A program made the position numbers and the translations under genes. Below are positions 1 through 9,275 of a DNA stretch of 52,334 bases, piece by piece. Source of the stretch: Methanoregula sp. (lineage in GTDB: Archaea > Halobacteriota > Methanomicrobia > Methanomicrobiales > Methanospirillaceae); the NCBI GenBank assembly GCA_022710385.1, contig JAKLGZ010000003.1, forward strand, positions 1 through 52,334, written 5' to 3'. The notes beneath the pieces are model-generated. The model worked only from the letters and a program-made list of their open reading frames with translations, did no database searches and was not told the origin of the DNA. Numbering within the stretch: position 1 is the first letter of the stretch; the number at the start of each line of letters is the position of its first letter.

Positions 1-1513
1 TTCCTTCGAGGATAGTATCAGCACTAGTTGGATCAATATAGAGTAATGAGACGATCCTCCCATATTCTGTCGCCGAGAGGAGGTCATCCTGCTGCACAAT
101 CATCTCTGCCTGCTCCAAGAATGTGAGTGCCCGGCTGATGACTGATTCCAGGATTCTGTCCTGTTTCTTCTGGTGAAAGTAGAAGGTAGAGCGCATGAAC
201 TCACGGAGTTCGGGACGAGTGCGTATAAAGCCTGACGCGATCAGCGAGAGAATATGTGTCGTGAGAGCCTCTTCTGAAGAGCACTGTGAGTGCACATCTT
301 CCGGGGGAGCCTCAATATAATAATCGAAGAGTTGCCCTGCAGCTCGTGCATCGGTAGTGATAAGGATGGCCTCACCGTACGGATCGAGATGTGGTCGCCC
401 AGCCCTGCCTGCCATCTGATGGTATTCACGTGCGGGAATGGGGACCATACCCTCCCCGCTGCTGTACCGGCGGTACTCTTTGATAATGACCCTGCGGGCT
501 GGGAGGTTGAGCCCTGCAGCCAGCGTGGGAGTCGAAGCGATGCACCTGATATGTCCTTTTCGAAAGCCCTCCTCTATCAATGTCCGTGCCTCCCTCCGAA
601 GCCCTGCATGATGGAACGCAGCCCCGCTCCCAACGCAGAGTGCGAGCGCTTTCTCCTGTTCCGTACTAGCCAGCTTCTCGAGGCTCTGCCTGTATTTCCG
701 GAGGTCCTCACTATCGATACGGATTGCTTTTGCCGCTTGTTTTGCGAATGCCTCTGCATTCTTTCTCGATGAGACAAATACCAGACACTGACCCCCCTCT
801 GCAATCGTATCCATAACAAGATTGACACTTTCGTGGCGGGAGATGGAGGGAACAGACCGCGTTTCGGTCTGGAAGTGGATGGCACCGTCATAGTATACTC
901 CCTGCCTGAGGTCGACGGGTCTCCACGAGCTGGTTACCAGGTCTGCGTCAAGCCAGCGTGCGAGCGTACCTGGATTTCCTATCGTTGCCGAAAGGGCGAT
1001 CACCTGCATTCCTGGATTCATCCGCCTCATCTTGGCGATCACCATCTCGAGTGTCGGACCCCGATCCGGGGAATCGATCAAGTGGACCTCGTCAATAACG
1101 AGCAGTGTGATAGCCTTCAGCCATGATGATGCATTACGGAGCAGCGAATCGACTTTCTCGCTCGTTGCAATGATAAAATCGTTCCTCCCAAGGTAATCAT
1201 CACGCCGGTCATAGTCCCCGGTGGAGATGCCGACCTTTGCACCCTTCCCGCTGAACTCTTCGAATTTCTCCGAGGCAAGTGCCTTCAGGGGCACGATGTA
1301 CAGACACTTGCCCCCTTTTTTGAAATGATAATGCATCGCAATCTCTGCGATGAAGGTTTTTCCACTGGCAGTCGGTATGGCTACAAGGAGGTTTTTTCCG
1401 TTAAAAATCCCCCTATCCACGCACTGTGCCTGGGGAGGATACAGCTCATGGATTCCTGATGACCTATACAGCCCGATCAGGTCCTTGGAGAGTGGGAGAT
1501 CTTCAACGTTCAT
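1..1513 (-). CDS. hel308: Hel308-type DNA helicase, 3' end beyond window
   Basis: Superfamily 2, Ski2-like 3'-5' DNA helicase that acts at stalled replication forks. The reading frame is open from an ATG at 1513 to the window edge (504 codons). The N-terminus reads [15 protein letters not shown], followed by the Q-motif-like [10 protein letters not shown], Walker A (AIPTASGKT), the Walker B box DEVH in [11 protein letters not shown], motif III SAT (ALSATIGNP), and the RecA2 motifs [20 protein letters not shown] and QMAGRAGR. These are the Hel308 signatures; the C-terminal ratchet domain is cut off. An ATG four bases further upstream runs into a stop after four codons, so 1513 is the start. 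A TATA-like box at 1536-1540 lies about 25 bp upstream, which fits a leaderless or very short-leader mRNA. Confidence 0.93.
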   Translation of the reverse strand, partial: MNVEDLPLSKDLIGLYRSSGIHELYPPQAQCVDRGIFNGKNLLVAIPTASGKTFIAEIAMHYHFKKGGKCLYIVPLKALASEKFEEFSGKGAKVGISTGDYDRRDDYLGRNDFIIATSEKVDSLLRNASSWLKAITLLVIDEVHLIDSPDRGPTLEMVIAKMRRMNPGMQVIALSATIGNPGTLARWLDADLVTSSWRPVDLRQGVYYDGAIHFQTETRSVPSISRHESVNLVMDTIAEGGQCLVFVSSRKNAEAFAKQAAKAIRIDSEDLRKYRQSLEKLASTEQEKALALCVGSGAAFHHAGLRREARTLIEEGFRKGHIRCIASTPTLAAGLNLPARRVIIKEYRRYSSGEGMVPIPAREYHQMAGRAGRPHLDPYGEAILITTDARAAGQLFDYYIEAPPEDVHSQCSSEEALTTHILSLIASGFIRTRPELREFMRSTFYFHQKKQDRILESVISRALTFLEQAEMIVQQDDLLSATEYGRIVSLLYIDPTSADTILEG

Positions 1514-1535
1514 CCATACCCCTTTTATTCCAGTC

Positions 1536-1540
1536 TATAT
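1536..1540 (-). promoter_or_regulatory. Putative TATA box of hel308
   Basis: On the minus strand GTGATATAGAC centres about 25 bp before the hel308 ATG at 1513, the usual TATA-to-start distance in archaea. Transcription would begin at or next to the start codon. This is pattern-based inference only. Confidence 0.4.
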
Positions 1541-1548
1541 CACTAGCA

Positions 1549-1569
1549 GGTTAGTTCTTTTTCCTAACC
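1549..1569. other. Short inverted repeat upstream of hel308
   Basis: Arms GGTTAG and CTAACC are perfect and separated by nine bases. The repeat sits 36 bp upstream of the hel308 start, just outside its TATA-like box. It could be an operator or a weak hairpin; no function can be assigned. Confidence 0.3.
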
Positions 1570-1623
1570 ATCTCTTTGCCGCGCATGAAAAGCTCCAATG
1601 GAAATATACCTCTCTCCGCGTAA

Positions 1624-1656
1624 AAACCACCTGGTTCCGGTCTGATCCGGGTCAGA
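1624..1656 (-). terminator. Possible terminator of tyrS-rio1-KH operon
   Basis: Reading leftward from the KH gene, a short hairpin (TCTGA / TCAGA, 1641-1656) is followed by a T5 tract (A5 on the plus strand near 1624). It lies just beyond the stop codon at 1670. The stem is weak and the call is tentative. Confidence 0.3.
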
Positions 1657-1669
1657 AACACCATTGATA

Positions 1670-2209
1670 TCAGTAATAATAATCGATCATATCCTGTTTC
1701 ATCTCGCGGCGCTTCCGCTCCAGGAATGAGAACACCATCTCGTGCGGGAGTCCCTGGAGGAGCATATCAACAGCACTCCGCGCGATCTTGATCTGCTCAG
1801 GGAGGCCGATGATGGCTACCGTCTTGCCGAATACCGAAATCTCGCACTCGGTCATATGCTCGATCTGCTCCCGCGAACGGCCATCCTTGCCGATAATTCT
1901 CCCCCTGAGCCGGTCCAGCTGGCGGGGGCTGTCGGTAAGACCTGACAGATCGATCACATCCAGGAGCAGATCCTCATCCTCAAGCAGCATGAATGCCCGT
2001 TCAGGTGAAAAACCGCGGTTGACTGCCTGGACGACCTCGATACCCCTGAGAAGGAGGGGTGCATCCTCGCCCTCCAGTTTCACACTCCCTTCCTTGCTGT
2101 CGATACTGATGCTGGTGCTGGTCTTCTCTTCGAGATCCTTTTTTACCGAGCCATTCTTTCCGATCAGCACCCCGACGCGGTTTCCAGCGATCTTGATCTC
2201 CTGTATCAT
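1670..2209 (-). CDS. KH-domain RNA-processing protein (Pno1/Dim2-like)
   Basis: Protein of 179 aa with two KH domains, each carrying the GxxG loop that grips RNA: GKNG at residues 17-20 and GKDG at 107-110. This is the archaeal homologue of eukaryotic Pno1/Dim2, which assists 40S rRNA maturation. The reading frame extends upstream to 2254, but family members begin at MIQEIKIAG; that ATG at 2209 lies 4 bp past the rio1 stop, as expected in an operon. The neighbour is RIO1 kinase, and in eukaryotes RIO kinases and Dim2 meet on the same pre-40S particle, so a shared role in small-subunit biogenesis is likely. It ends in YYY. Confidence 0.92.
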   Translation of the reverse strand: MIQEIKIAGNRVGVLIGKNGSVKKDLEEKTSTSISIDSKEGSVKLEGEDAPLLLRGIEVVQAVNRGFSPERAFMLLEDEDLLLDVIDLSGLTDSPRQLDRLRGRIIGKDGRSREQIEHMTECEISVFGKTVAIIGLPEQIKIARSAVDMLLQGLPHEMVFSFLERKRREMKQDMIDYYY

Positions 2210-2213
2210 TCTC

Positions 2214-3008
2214 TTACTCCCAACCCCGAGGGGGAAATCCCTCGCTCGTTCCATCGGTAATCTTTAAAAAAATTTCCTTTTCATCCATGACCGTGCAGAA
2301 GTCCCTGAAGTACCGGTTTATATTGGCAATGTCCCGGGCAAGGAAAAATTTCGCCCGGGGGTGATCAGGGGTTACTGACTGTCCCATATCGATTACGTAC
2401 AAGCGGTCGCCGTAAAGGATATTAAACTCAGACAGGTCGGCATGGACAAGCCCGGCCTGCTGGTAGAGTCCCCGCATGAATGAGAGCACCTCATAATAAA
2501 CTCCGGCCGGGTTTTCCAGTTCGACTGCCCTGAGGTGTGGAAAAGGACGCTCATCCTCGCCAAGGAATCCCATGATCAGGATATTCCGGTCCCATACATA
2601 CGGCATAGGTACTGAAAGTCCCGCATCGGCAGCCCTCTTCAGGTTTGCAAACTCTTTTCTGGTCCAGGTAAAAATGAGATCCTTTTTTGTCCGTTTTATG
2701 CCGGCAAACCGCCTGTCACCGATGATGTACTCACTCATTGCGTTGAAGTTCGCCGTCCGGATACGATAGATTTTGATGGCGATATCCTGGTCACCCCGCT
2801 CACCGAGAAAGACATTCGCCTCCTTGCCGGTACTGATCGAGCCTCCGATCGCGGTAATCCAGCCTTTATGGACCAGTTTGTACAGTGCCATGAGGGTCAC
2901 CTCGTCAAAGACATCGTCTCGGACTTTCAGCTGGTCCATGTCCTTTATCCGAATCCCGAGCCGTTCGACTTCGCGATCGAAGTTGCTCTCAATCCGATCA
3001 AGGCTCAC
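2214..3008 (-). CDS. rio1: RIO1-type serine protein kinase
   Basis: Atypical protein kinase/ATPase of 264 aa acting in small ribosomal subunit maturation. An N-terminal winged-helix-like segment (about residues 1-60) precedes the kinase. Visible residues are the nucleotide loop STGKEANVF (59-67), the ATP-binding Lys79 in IAIK, the catalytic loop HADLSEFN with Asp191, and the metal-binding Asp207 in IDMGQ. The HxDxSxxN loop is the RIO signature. The start MSLDRIESNF lies 15 bp after the tyrS stop and the KH gene follows 4 bp downstream, so tyrS, rio1 and the KH gene probably form one transcript. Full length for the family; no anomaly seen. Confidence 0.95.
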   Translation of the reverse strand: MSLDRIESNFDREVERLGIRIKDMDQLKVRDDVFDEVTLMALYKLVHKGWITAIGGSISTGKEANVFLGERGDQDIAIKIYRIRTANFNAMSEYIIGDRRFAGIKRTKKDLIFTWTRKEFANLKRAADAGLSVPMPYVWDRNILIMGFLGEDERPFPHLRAVELENPAGVYYEVLSFMRGLYQQAGLVHADLSEFNILYGDRLYVIDMGQSVTPDHPRAKFFLARDIANINRYFRDFCTVMDEKEIFLKITDGTSEGFPPRGWE

Positions 3009-3023
3009 GGTGCGAATCCCTCT

Positions 3024-3962
3024 CTATACATAGTCCCTGACACAGGAGAGTATCTCTGTTAGATAGCGTCCAGCTGTCTTCTTCAGGTCAAGGGGGTGGA
3101 TCTCCCCTTTCCGGTACGCCTCCTCCAGATCTTCGAACCGGAGAAATTCCCGGTCACCCCCAAACTTGTCAGGCCGCTTTACAGTGACCGGGCTCGACCG
3201 CGGGAAGATATGATACTGGAACATCTGCAGGATCGGATTCTCTTCGCATTCGGGGGGGCAGAAGGCTTTCTGGCACTTCTTCTCAATCTCATCGACTGAA
3301 TCGGCTACCGAGATGTAATTGCCGGAAGAAGAGGACATCTTCTTTCCGTCGAGCCCGTTGAGGATGGGGGTATGGATACACACCGGGGCCGGATATCCGA
3401 TACTGACGAGGTGCTCCCGTGCCAGCATGTGGATCTTCCGCTGGTCAATCCCTCCCACAGCGGCATCGACGTTCAGCGAAGCGATGTCCACCATCTGCAT
3501 GATCGGGTAGATCATCTGGGACACCGTCGGGGCATCCATGTTCCTGCCGACCTCGTCCATGCTCCGTTTTGCACGGTTCAGGGTGATCTGCTGGGAGAGC
3601 CTGAGCACCATCAATTGGTAATCGGGAGAGAGCTGCAGGTCGGATCCGAGCACGTATTCGACATCACGGAGACCAAGTCCTTCGAAGCACCGCTTGTTGT
3701 ACTCAGCAAGCTCGCCAACCCGCTCCATGGTTCCCTTCCTATTGAGGAACGCATGGAGATCCGCGAGGAGGACGACTACTTCGAAACCGGCTTCCTTCAG
3801 ATCAATCAGCTTGTTGACTGTAACCAGATGCCCGAGGTGGATCTCACCGCTTGGTTCATACCCGGCATAGACCCTTTTTTTGCTCTTTACCAGAAGAGCT
3901 CTGAGCTCGTCATCTGTGACGACTTCAACGGCATTTCTCGTCACCAGCGAATAAGGATCCAT
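3024..3962 (-). CDS. tyrS: Tyrosyl-tRNA synthetase, archaeal type
   Basis: Class I aminoacyl-tRNA synthetase of 312 aa charging tRNA-Tyr. The HIGH-type motif is HLGH at residues 42-45 and the KMSKS-type motif is KMSSS at 208-212. The tyrosine pocket sequences YAGYEPSG and SQMIYPIMQ are those of archaeal/eukaryal TyrRS. The length is typical of the short archaeal form without a C-terminal S4-like domain. The start at 3962 gives MDPYSLVTRN; an extended frame is not needed. It is first gene of the leftward unit tyrS-rio1-KH, and a TATA-like box lies about 60 bp upstream (4022-4029). Confidence 0.97.
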   Translation of the reverse strand: MDPYSLVTRNAVEVVTDDELRALLVKSKKRVYAGYEPSGEIHLGHLVTVNKLIDLKEAGFEVVVLLADLHAFLNRKGTMERVGELAEYNKRCFEGLGLRDVEYVLGSDLQLSPDYQLMVLRLSQQITLNRAKRSMDEVGRNMDAPTVSQMIYPIMQMVDIASLNVDAAVGGIDQRKIHMLAREHLVSIGYPAPVCIHTPILNGLDGKKMSSSSGNYISVADSVDEIEKKCQKAFCPPECEENPILQMFQYHIFPRSSPVTVKRPDKFGGDREFLRFEDLEEAYRKGEIHPLDLKKTAGRYLTEILSCVRDYV

Positions 3963-4021
3963 TTACAATGAATGGGTTGTGGTGGGTGTTAATGATTATG
4001 AGAGGAAAAAAATGTCCAGCG

Positions 4022-4029
4022 TTTATACC
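4022..4029 (-). promoter_or_regulatory. Putative TATA box of tyrS operon
   Basis: On the minus strand the sequence GGTATAAACGC resembles an archaeal TATA box. It would place the transcription start near 3998 and give a leader of roughly 35 nt before the tyrS ATG at 3962. Inference from spacing and composition only. Confidence 0.4.
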
Positions 4030-4323
4030 AATTTTTGACGATTTTCTCTCTCAACCGGATTCTTATCTTCCAGGTACAGATAGATAGAATTTGGATAAAA
4101 AATTCTCCCGGAATGTTTAGGGATAGGTATTGGCGCCGAACATCTTCCCCCTTGATATTGGATCTCTCCGGATGAACAAGAGCATCAGCTCCTTGGCACC
4201 AGGGGTCAATGCCTCCGGCATTTTCATCTTTTATGCTTGCAGTCCTCAAAGGAATCATGTTATTATTCTAGATCTCCCGGAATGATGAAAAACGAAGGAT
4301 AAGGGACAGTTCAACACCCGTTT

Positions 4324-4353
4324 TTTCACATCTCTTAATTTCACATCTCTTAA
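4324..4353. repeat. Perfect 15-bp tandem duplication
   Basis: The unit TTTCACATCTCTTAA occurs twice back to back (4324-4338 and 4339-4353) without mismatch, inside the gene-free stretch between gap and tyrS. It is probably a slippage duplication. No gene or regulatory role is evident. Confidence 0.85.
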
Positions 4354-4705
4354 GAAGGTACATTGCGTAAGAGACGCTCCTCATGGTTATGCCTGCGATG
4401 CGATAGGACATGCTCAAGACCACAAATTTCTACATAATTCTTTGATGAATGGGGAATCACTTTTTTCATTGATGTGAACACTCCGACTACGGATTTTTTC
4501 CAACGTGATTTATGAGAACGGTTGGTGGTGAAAATAAGACTAATCCTAAAAGAAGAGTTAGAACTGCACGATCACTGCTTGTAAATCGGGTTTCTGCAAG
4601 GGAGGGGCCCTCCTGATAACGGATCTCTCAAGATGACGGGAAGGTCTGGGTATATCAGAAATGAAAAAAACTGAATCCTCTTTATCGGCACCTCTTCCCG
4701 GATTT

Positions 4706-4741
4706 AAAAAAAGAACAGGGAGACCCGTACTACTGCTCTCC
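4706..4741 (-). terminator. Putative terminator of gap
   Basis: Directly after the gap stop (4744-4746) the minus strand can form a 5-bp hairpin (GGAGA at 4741-4737, TCTCC at 4723-4719). A run of seven T follows (A7 on the plus strand, 4706-4712). T-tracts are the core archaeal termination signal. Confidence 0.55.
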
Positions 4742-4743
4742 GG

Positions 4744-5766
4744 TTATTGTATCGCAATGAAATTGAGTGCCTTGTTGGTCATCGCCACCGATTTTGCCGG
4801 ATCTTTCTCGATCCCGGTCATCGCACGGATGCAGTCGATATTCTCGACAACGACATCGGCTTCCTGGTGGATAGCCTGGAAGAGGTACAACTCGTTTCCG
4901 AGGCAGGATACCGATTCCTCGAAGATCCCATTCTCCCAGAGGTCCGAGCGGTGACGCCCCAGGTCCATGGCATACTCTTTCAGTTCGGCGGTACTCGTAA
5001 TCCCGGTGGCCTTCCGGACGAGGCCCATCCGTGGATGCTTCTCGATTATCTCAAGAACCTTCTCACGGGTGGCCTCTCTCTTGAGGTCCATCTGGACAAC
5101 ATGCATGTGCATCATGGTCACGGGAACGATCATGGCCAGGGTCACGATATTGATGTTCGGGAGAACGCTCTGGACATCAGGACCGTGGTGACTTGGGATA
5201 TGCACGGGATTCAGGACGATTGCATCAATAGGGCCACGCTTGATGTCGGCCGGGTCACCTCCCCTTCTCACCATCACAGCTCGGACCTTCTCCACCCCAT
5301 AGGCCTTGTCCATGGCATTGATGATTCTGCAAAGGCCGGTCGTGTTGCAGGAGACTACCCGGGTGAACTGCTTTCCAATGGCATCCTTGTAGTTGCAGTC
5401 GGAGTTGAACGAGAATCCTGCCACTTCATGGGCCTCTCCTCCCTGCCAGATGGCTTTAACTCCCAGTCTCTCGTATACCGGCTTGTTTTTCTCCCCGATT
5501 CCCCCAGGGGTGGCATCCACCACAATGTCGGCAGCTTTTAGCATATCCTCGACTGCCCCGGCGACTGGCAGGCCTGCCTTCTCAAAGGCTGCCTTCTTGG
5601 CGATATCGGCAATGTAGAGGGGATAGCCTCTCGATTTGGCGACGAATGCCTCGTGGCTGGGTTTTGTCTTCGACACCCCGATGACTTTCATATCCGGCTG
5701 TGCAGCAACCGCATCGGCAACGCGCTTTCCGATCGTTCCATATCCGTTGATGGCTACATTGATCAT
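4744..5766 (-). CDS. gap: Glyceraldehyde-3-phosphate dehydrogenase, archaeal type II
   Basis: Glycolytic/gluconeogenic enzyme interconverting glyceraldehyde 3-phosphate and 1,3-bisphosphoglycerate with NAD(P). The 340-aa protein starts MINVAINGYGTIGKRVADAV, the Rossmann nucleotide-binding loop of archaeal GAPDH. The catalytic Cys140 lies in the diagnostic motif SCNTTGLCR. The frame continues upstream to 5793, but the added nine residues are not family-like and the Rossmann motif must lie at the extreme N-terminus, so 5766 was chosen. A TATA-like ATTTAATT near 5793-5800 lies about 30 bp upstream and would give a leaderless mRNA. It stands alone, with a terminator-like signal behind it. Confidence 0.96.
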   Translation of the reverse strand: MINVAINGYGTIGKRVADAVAAQPDMKVIGVSKTKPSHEAFVAKSRGYPLYIADIAKKAAFEKAGLPVAGAVEDMLKAADIVVDATPGGIGEKNKPVYERLGVKAIWQGGEAHEVAGFSFNSDCNYKDAIGKQFTRVVSCNTTGLCRIINAMDKAYGVEKVRAVMVRRGGDPADIKRGPIDAIVLNPVHIPSHHGPDVQSVLPNINIVTLAMIVPVTMMHMHVVQMDLKREATREKVLEIIEKHPRMGLVRKATGITSTAELKEYAMDLGRHRSDLWENGIFEESVSCLGNELYLFQAIHQEADVVVENIDCIRAMTGIEKDPAKSVAMTNKALNFIAIQ

Positions 5767-6011
5767 ATGGGAGGGATGTCGGAGGAGTAGCAATTAAATG
5801 TTGGGGTTTAGGGCCAGTGGGTGGGATGGAAAACCCCCTCAGGGAAAAGATATGATCAGGGTGAATATGCGCAACATCATCATATGAAAGAAAAAGGAAA
5901 CGGAAAAATCCTAGAGAATTCATCGAGAAAGTCGTTTGGAATCTTTGGAGGCATATCGATTCAAAAAGGAAAGGAAGGGAAAATACCCCGTCCGGCACAA
6001 TTCTGGCCTGT

Positions 6012-6494
6012 TCATCCGCTGGGATTCCTGATGTTATTTCCCTTGCTGTTTTCAACCGGCGGCTGATTAATTTGCTGCCAGTAGAGGCCGAGATCCCGGA
6101 TAACGTTTGCGAACTGATCAAACTGGACCGGCTTGACGATATAGCTGTTTACTCCGAGTGCATAGCTCTCGACAATATCACGCTCTTCACGGGAGGAGGT
6201 AAAAATGACAACGGGTATCGAATGGGTTGCGGGTTCATTCTTAATTTTCCGGAGTACTTCCAGACCATCCACTTTGGGTAGTTTCAGATCAAGCAGTATG
6301 ACTTTCGGCCGGCCGATGGATTTGCCTTCGTAAGTTCCAGTGCCAAAGAGGTAATCCAGTGCCTCTTCACCATTCCAGGCAACATGGATCCTGTCTCCAA
6401 GATTGCACCACTGAAAAACGTGAAGGATCAGCTCGACATCGTTGGGATTGTCTTCCACGAGGAGTATCTCTGCACCGGTCGTGCCCGAGTTCAT
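6012..6494 (-). CDS. Response regulator receiver protein, Rcp1-like
   Basis: Single-domain CheY-like receiver of 160 aa. Visible residues are the acidic pair Glu14-Asp15, the phospho-acceptor Asp69 in LLDLKLPKVDG, Thr99 in IFTSS and Lys121 in VKPVQ, so phosphotransfer chemistry is intact. The long alpha1-beta2 region with ALDYLFGTG is typical of the Rcp1 subfamily that pairs with phytochrome-like or PAS kinases. There is no output domain; the last 20 residues are a polar tail. The ATG lies 8 bp after the stop of the upstream histidine kinase, which makes that kinase its likely partner in one operon. Confidence 0.92.
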   Translation of the reverse strand: MNSGTTGAEILLVEDNPNDVELILHVFQWCNLGDRIHVAWNGEEALDYLFGTGTYEGKSIGRPKVILLDLKLPKVDGLEVLRKIKNEPATHSIPVVIFTSSREERDIVESYALGVNSYIVKPVQFDQFANVIRDLGLYWQQINQPPVENSKGNNIRNPSG

Positions 6495-6502
6495 GTTTGA
6501 TA

Positions 6503-9148
6503 CTAGCCCAGCGTAAAGAAAAAGGTTGTGCCCTCTCCCTGGACTGACTCGGCCCAGACACGACCCCCGTGACGGTGAATTATCCGTTCGACTATCGCAA
6601 GTCCCACTCCGGTTCCCTCTATTGAGGGATCATCATGAATTCTCTGGAAGACTCCGAACAGTTTATTGGCATACTTCATATCGAATCCGATCCCGTTGTC
6701 CTTCACATAGTAGACGGTAGTCTTGTCTTTTACGTATGACCCGACCTCTATCCGGGCAACATCGCGCCCCCTGGTGAATTTGAGGGAATTGGAGAGAAGA
6801 TTCGTATAGACGTGGTTCAGGAGCGCTGGATCAGCCGAGCATGTTGGCATCTCTTTTATCATCAGATCAATCTGTCTCCCCGTCGTCTCCAGCCTGAATT
6901 CTTCGTATGCTTCCCTCACAATGGAGGAGGGATCCACCAAAAACCGGTTGAGGGGAAGCCTGCTCATGCGGGAAAAATTCAGGAGGTCATCAATGAGAAC
7001 ACCCATACGCCCGGTATTTTCCCTTATCTTCTCCAGATACGAAACAATCTCTTTGGGGAGATTCTTACCGTATTCCTGGAGCAGGATCATTGAAAATCCA
7101 TCGATTGCCCTTAATGGAGCACGAAGATCGTGAGATACCGAATAAGAGAATGAATCGAGCTCACGGTTAGCCATCTCCAGATCGCGTGTCCGTTCTGTCA
7201 CCCGCATCTCAAGCTCTTCGTTGAGCCTCCTGATATCGTCCTCTACTTTTTTGAGCTGGGTGATATCAACGAGAATGCCACGGATTCCGGCAACGGCCCC
7301 ATCGCTCATGATCGGCGATGAGTATACCATGGCGTTCAGATTCGATCCGTCTTTTCTGACCATGTTATATTCCGCGCCTTCCGTCTTTTTCCCTTCAATG
7401 GATTCTTCCAGATTTCTAAGCGCCTGTTCATGCTCTTCAGGGACAATAATCTGAAAAATAGTTATCCCTTTTTCCAGTTCGCCGGGATTATAGCCAAAAA
7501 TCTGATATGCAGATTCGTTCACATAGGTTATTCTGCCGTTTAGATCAACCTCAAATATCACCTGGGGGAGGAGCGTTGCAAGATCACGGAATCTCCTCTC
7601 ACTTTCTATCAGATCCTTTTCAATCTGCCGCTGTTCAGTGATATCTCTGCCAATGGACTGGTACTCAATAACATTCCCTTCCGGGCTGAATATTGCGCGG
7701 TCATTCCACTGCTGCCACCGGGACTCTCCGTTCGCCAGGATGATCCTGTGTTCTATCGAAAGTTCGGGATTCTCCGGAGTGAGGTTACGGAATCCCTCGT
7801 CAAGTCTCTTTCTCTCTTCATCAGGAATGGCGGGGATGAATTTTTTTCCCGTGATATCACAATCCGGGAGGCCAAAATAACGGCAATACGCCTCATTTGC
7901 AAATGTGATAGTTCCATCAGGACGGAATCTCGTGATGAACTCTGACTGGCTCTCAACAACACCCCTGTATCGCTCTTCAGATTCGCGCAATTTGCTCTCG
8001 CTGTGCTTCAGCTGCTGGATCATCCCTTTGAGGGATAGTACCAGCGCGTTGATGCTCCTCTCAAGGATGCCAAATTCACTTCCTTTCGTTGATGCTATCC
8101 GGTGGTCGAGGTCTCCATGGGCAATGATATCGGTATCAGCTGCTATCTGAGCGATCGGTCGGGTAAGGTACCGGGAGAGGCTGAAGGCACCGATAATCCC
8201 TAGTATAAGGCCAAATCCTGCAACAAGGAGATGAAAAGTGATCAACTGTTGTTGAGACTGGAAAATCAGTGCATCATCATAGATAATCTCAACGATAAGA
8301 CTCATGTCGGCAGCGTAGTCCTCATCCTTGAGGTCGATGAAGAGGTATTTTGTTGTCAAACGGGGATCATTGTCAGGGATGACAAGACCCTGACGTGTGG
8401 CCAGAACCTGGTCAAGGATCGCATTCATTTCTGCGTCGGGCTTGAAGGACTTGTTTCCTACCTGCCGTTTTGCCGTAGTGAATATCCTGAGATCGCTGAT
8501 ATAGGGGCTCCTTTGACGGACTGACTCGATCATATCAGTGTACTTGAGGGTATTCCTCTCTGATTTGAACGATTCAGCTGACAAGCCGAGCTCGAGGATA
8601 TATTCGTGATCTTCAGTAGGGGAATAGGCAAATTTTTTCAAATTTCCTGTGGCACTCTCCTGAACAACCCGATCGGGATAGAAACCAGGTTTTGCCTTGA
8701 TCTCCATCAGGTATTCATAGAAATAGGGGATCATTTCCTTGAAGTTCAGGCCAAGTTCAGGGGTATAGGTGGTGTATTCCACCACTCCCGATCCATTGAT
8801 GATATACAGATCCATCTCGCCCCCCATCTCCTTTTTAAGGTGGGCGAGATTCATCCGTGATGGATCACCCCCCGCTTCACGATATCCACGGTGAAAAATG
8901 ACAAAGCCCTGCTCCATTCTTTTGTTCAGGGTATTATCAAAGAGCTTAAGGCCATTGTCAATGGTTGCAACAGATTCAATCAGATTCTGCTCGGTCTCAT
9001 TTCTTAGCAGTTCTGCATGATCCTGGAAATTTTCGTTCACCAAAACTAGGTCGCCGATGGTGATTACCGCAACGATGACTGAGATAATGATAAGTAAGAA
9101 TACAAGCAGGTAAAACGAAAACGATCGCTTCTTCCTAGGCGTTGTCAT
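6503..9148 (-). CDS. Membrane sensor histidine kinase (Cache-HAMP-PAS-PAS-HisKA-HATPase)
   Basis: Sensor kinase of 881 aa. TM helix 1 is about residues 10-33. An extracytoplasmic Cache-like sensing region of roughly 260 residues follows, then TM2 near 300-325. HAMP begins at SRYLTRPIAQIAADTD. Two PAS domains start at EERYRGVVESQSEF and ERRFRDLATLLPQ. The HisKA domain has the phospho-acceptor His673 in SHDLRAPLRAID. The ATPase has the N box NLLSNSLKF, the G1 box DNGIGFD and the G2 box GTGVGLAI. The first PAS plus its PAC segment (SRWQQWNDRAIF, IGRDITEQRQ) closely resembles a PAS of the divergent 9316 gene, which suggests shared ancestry. The partner is probably the receiver 8 bp downstream. 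The ligand is unknown. Confidence 0.93.
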   Translation of the reverse strand: MTTPRKKRSFSFYLLVFLLIIISVIVAVITIGDLVLVNENFQDHAELLRNETEQNLIESVATIDNGLKLFDNTLNKRMEQGFVIFHRGYREAGGDPSRMNLAHLKKEMGGEMDLYIINGSGVVEYTTYTPELGLNFKEMIPYFYEYLMEIKAKPGFYPDRVVQESATGNLKKFAYSPTEDHEYILELGLSAESFKSERNTLKYTDMIESVRQRSPYISDLRIFTTAKRQVGNKSFKPDAEMNAILDQVLATRQGLVIPDNDPRLTTKYLFIDLKDEDYAADMSLIVEIIYDDALIFQSQQQLITFHLLVAGFGLILGIIGAFSLSRYLTRPIAQIAADTDIIAHGDLDHRIASTKGSEFGILERSINALVLSLKGMIQQLKHSESKLRESEERYRGVVESQSEFITRFRPDGTITFANEAYCRYFGLPDCDITGKKFIPAIPDEERKRLDEGFRNLTPENPELSIEHRIILANGESRWQQWNDRAIFSPEGNVIEYQSIGRDITEQRQIEKDLIESERRFRDLATLLPQVIFEVDLNGRITYVNESAYQIFGYNPGELEKGITIFQIIVPEEHEQALRNLEESIEGKKTEGAEYNMVRKDGSNLNAMVYSSPIMSDGAVAGIRGILVDITQLKKVEDDIRRLNEELEMRVTERTRDLEMANRELDSFSYSVSHDLRAPLRAIDGFSMILLQEYGKNLPKEIVSYLEKIRENTGRMGVLIDDLLNFSRMSRLPLNRFLVDPSSIVREAYEEFRLETTGRQIDLMIKEMPTCSADPALLNHVYTNLLSNSLKFTRGRDVARIEVGSYVKDKTTVYYVKDNGIGFDMKYANKLFGVFQRIHDDPSIEGTGVGLAIVERIIHRHGGRVWAESVQGEGTTFFFTLG

Positions 9149-9275
9149 ATCCCCTTCAGCCCCCTTTCAAAGATCGCAAAGCGAATAAGGTTCAATCCAC
9201 CCCTATGATGTATACCTCCCTTGGAGTGCTTGAAGGTTTTGATTGAAATGCACACGGTGTAAAAACAAGTGCCTT

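Larger units (their letters stand above)
3963..4743. other. Gene-free 0.78-kb region between gap and tyrS
   Basis: No frame here resembles a protein family, and the longest frame (89 codons, minus strand 3989-4258) has no recognisable motif. The region is A+T-rich near tyrS. It contains a putative tyrS promoter (4022-4029), a perfect 15-bp tandem duplication (4324-4353), and the putative gap terminator (4706-4741). No tRNA-like T-arm consensus was found by eye. A small RNA cannot be excluded. Confidence 0.6.

Noticed and set aside
290-772. 160-codon plus-strand frame inside the helicase region
   Set aside because: The minus-strand Hel308 frame covers it with clear helicase motifs; this is a shadow frame.
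3989-4258. 89-codon minus-strand frame in the gap-tyrS gap
   Set aside because: No family-like motif, low-quality composition, and it overlaps the likely tyrS promoter.
4747-5541. 264-codon plus-strand frame opposite gap
   Set aside because: It is antisense to GAPDH, whose catalytic motif is intact, and has no recognisable domain.
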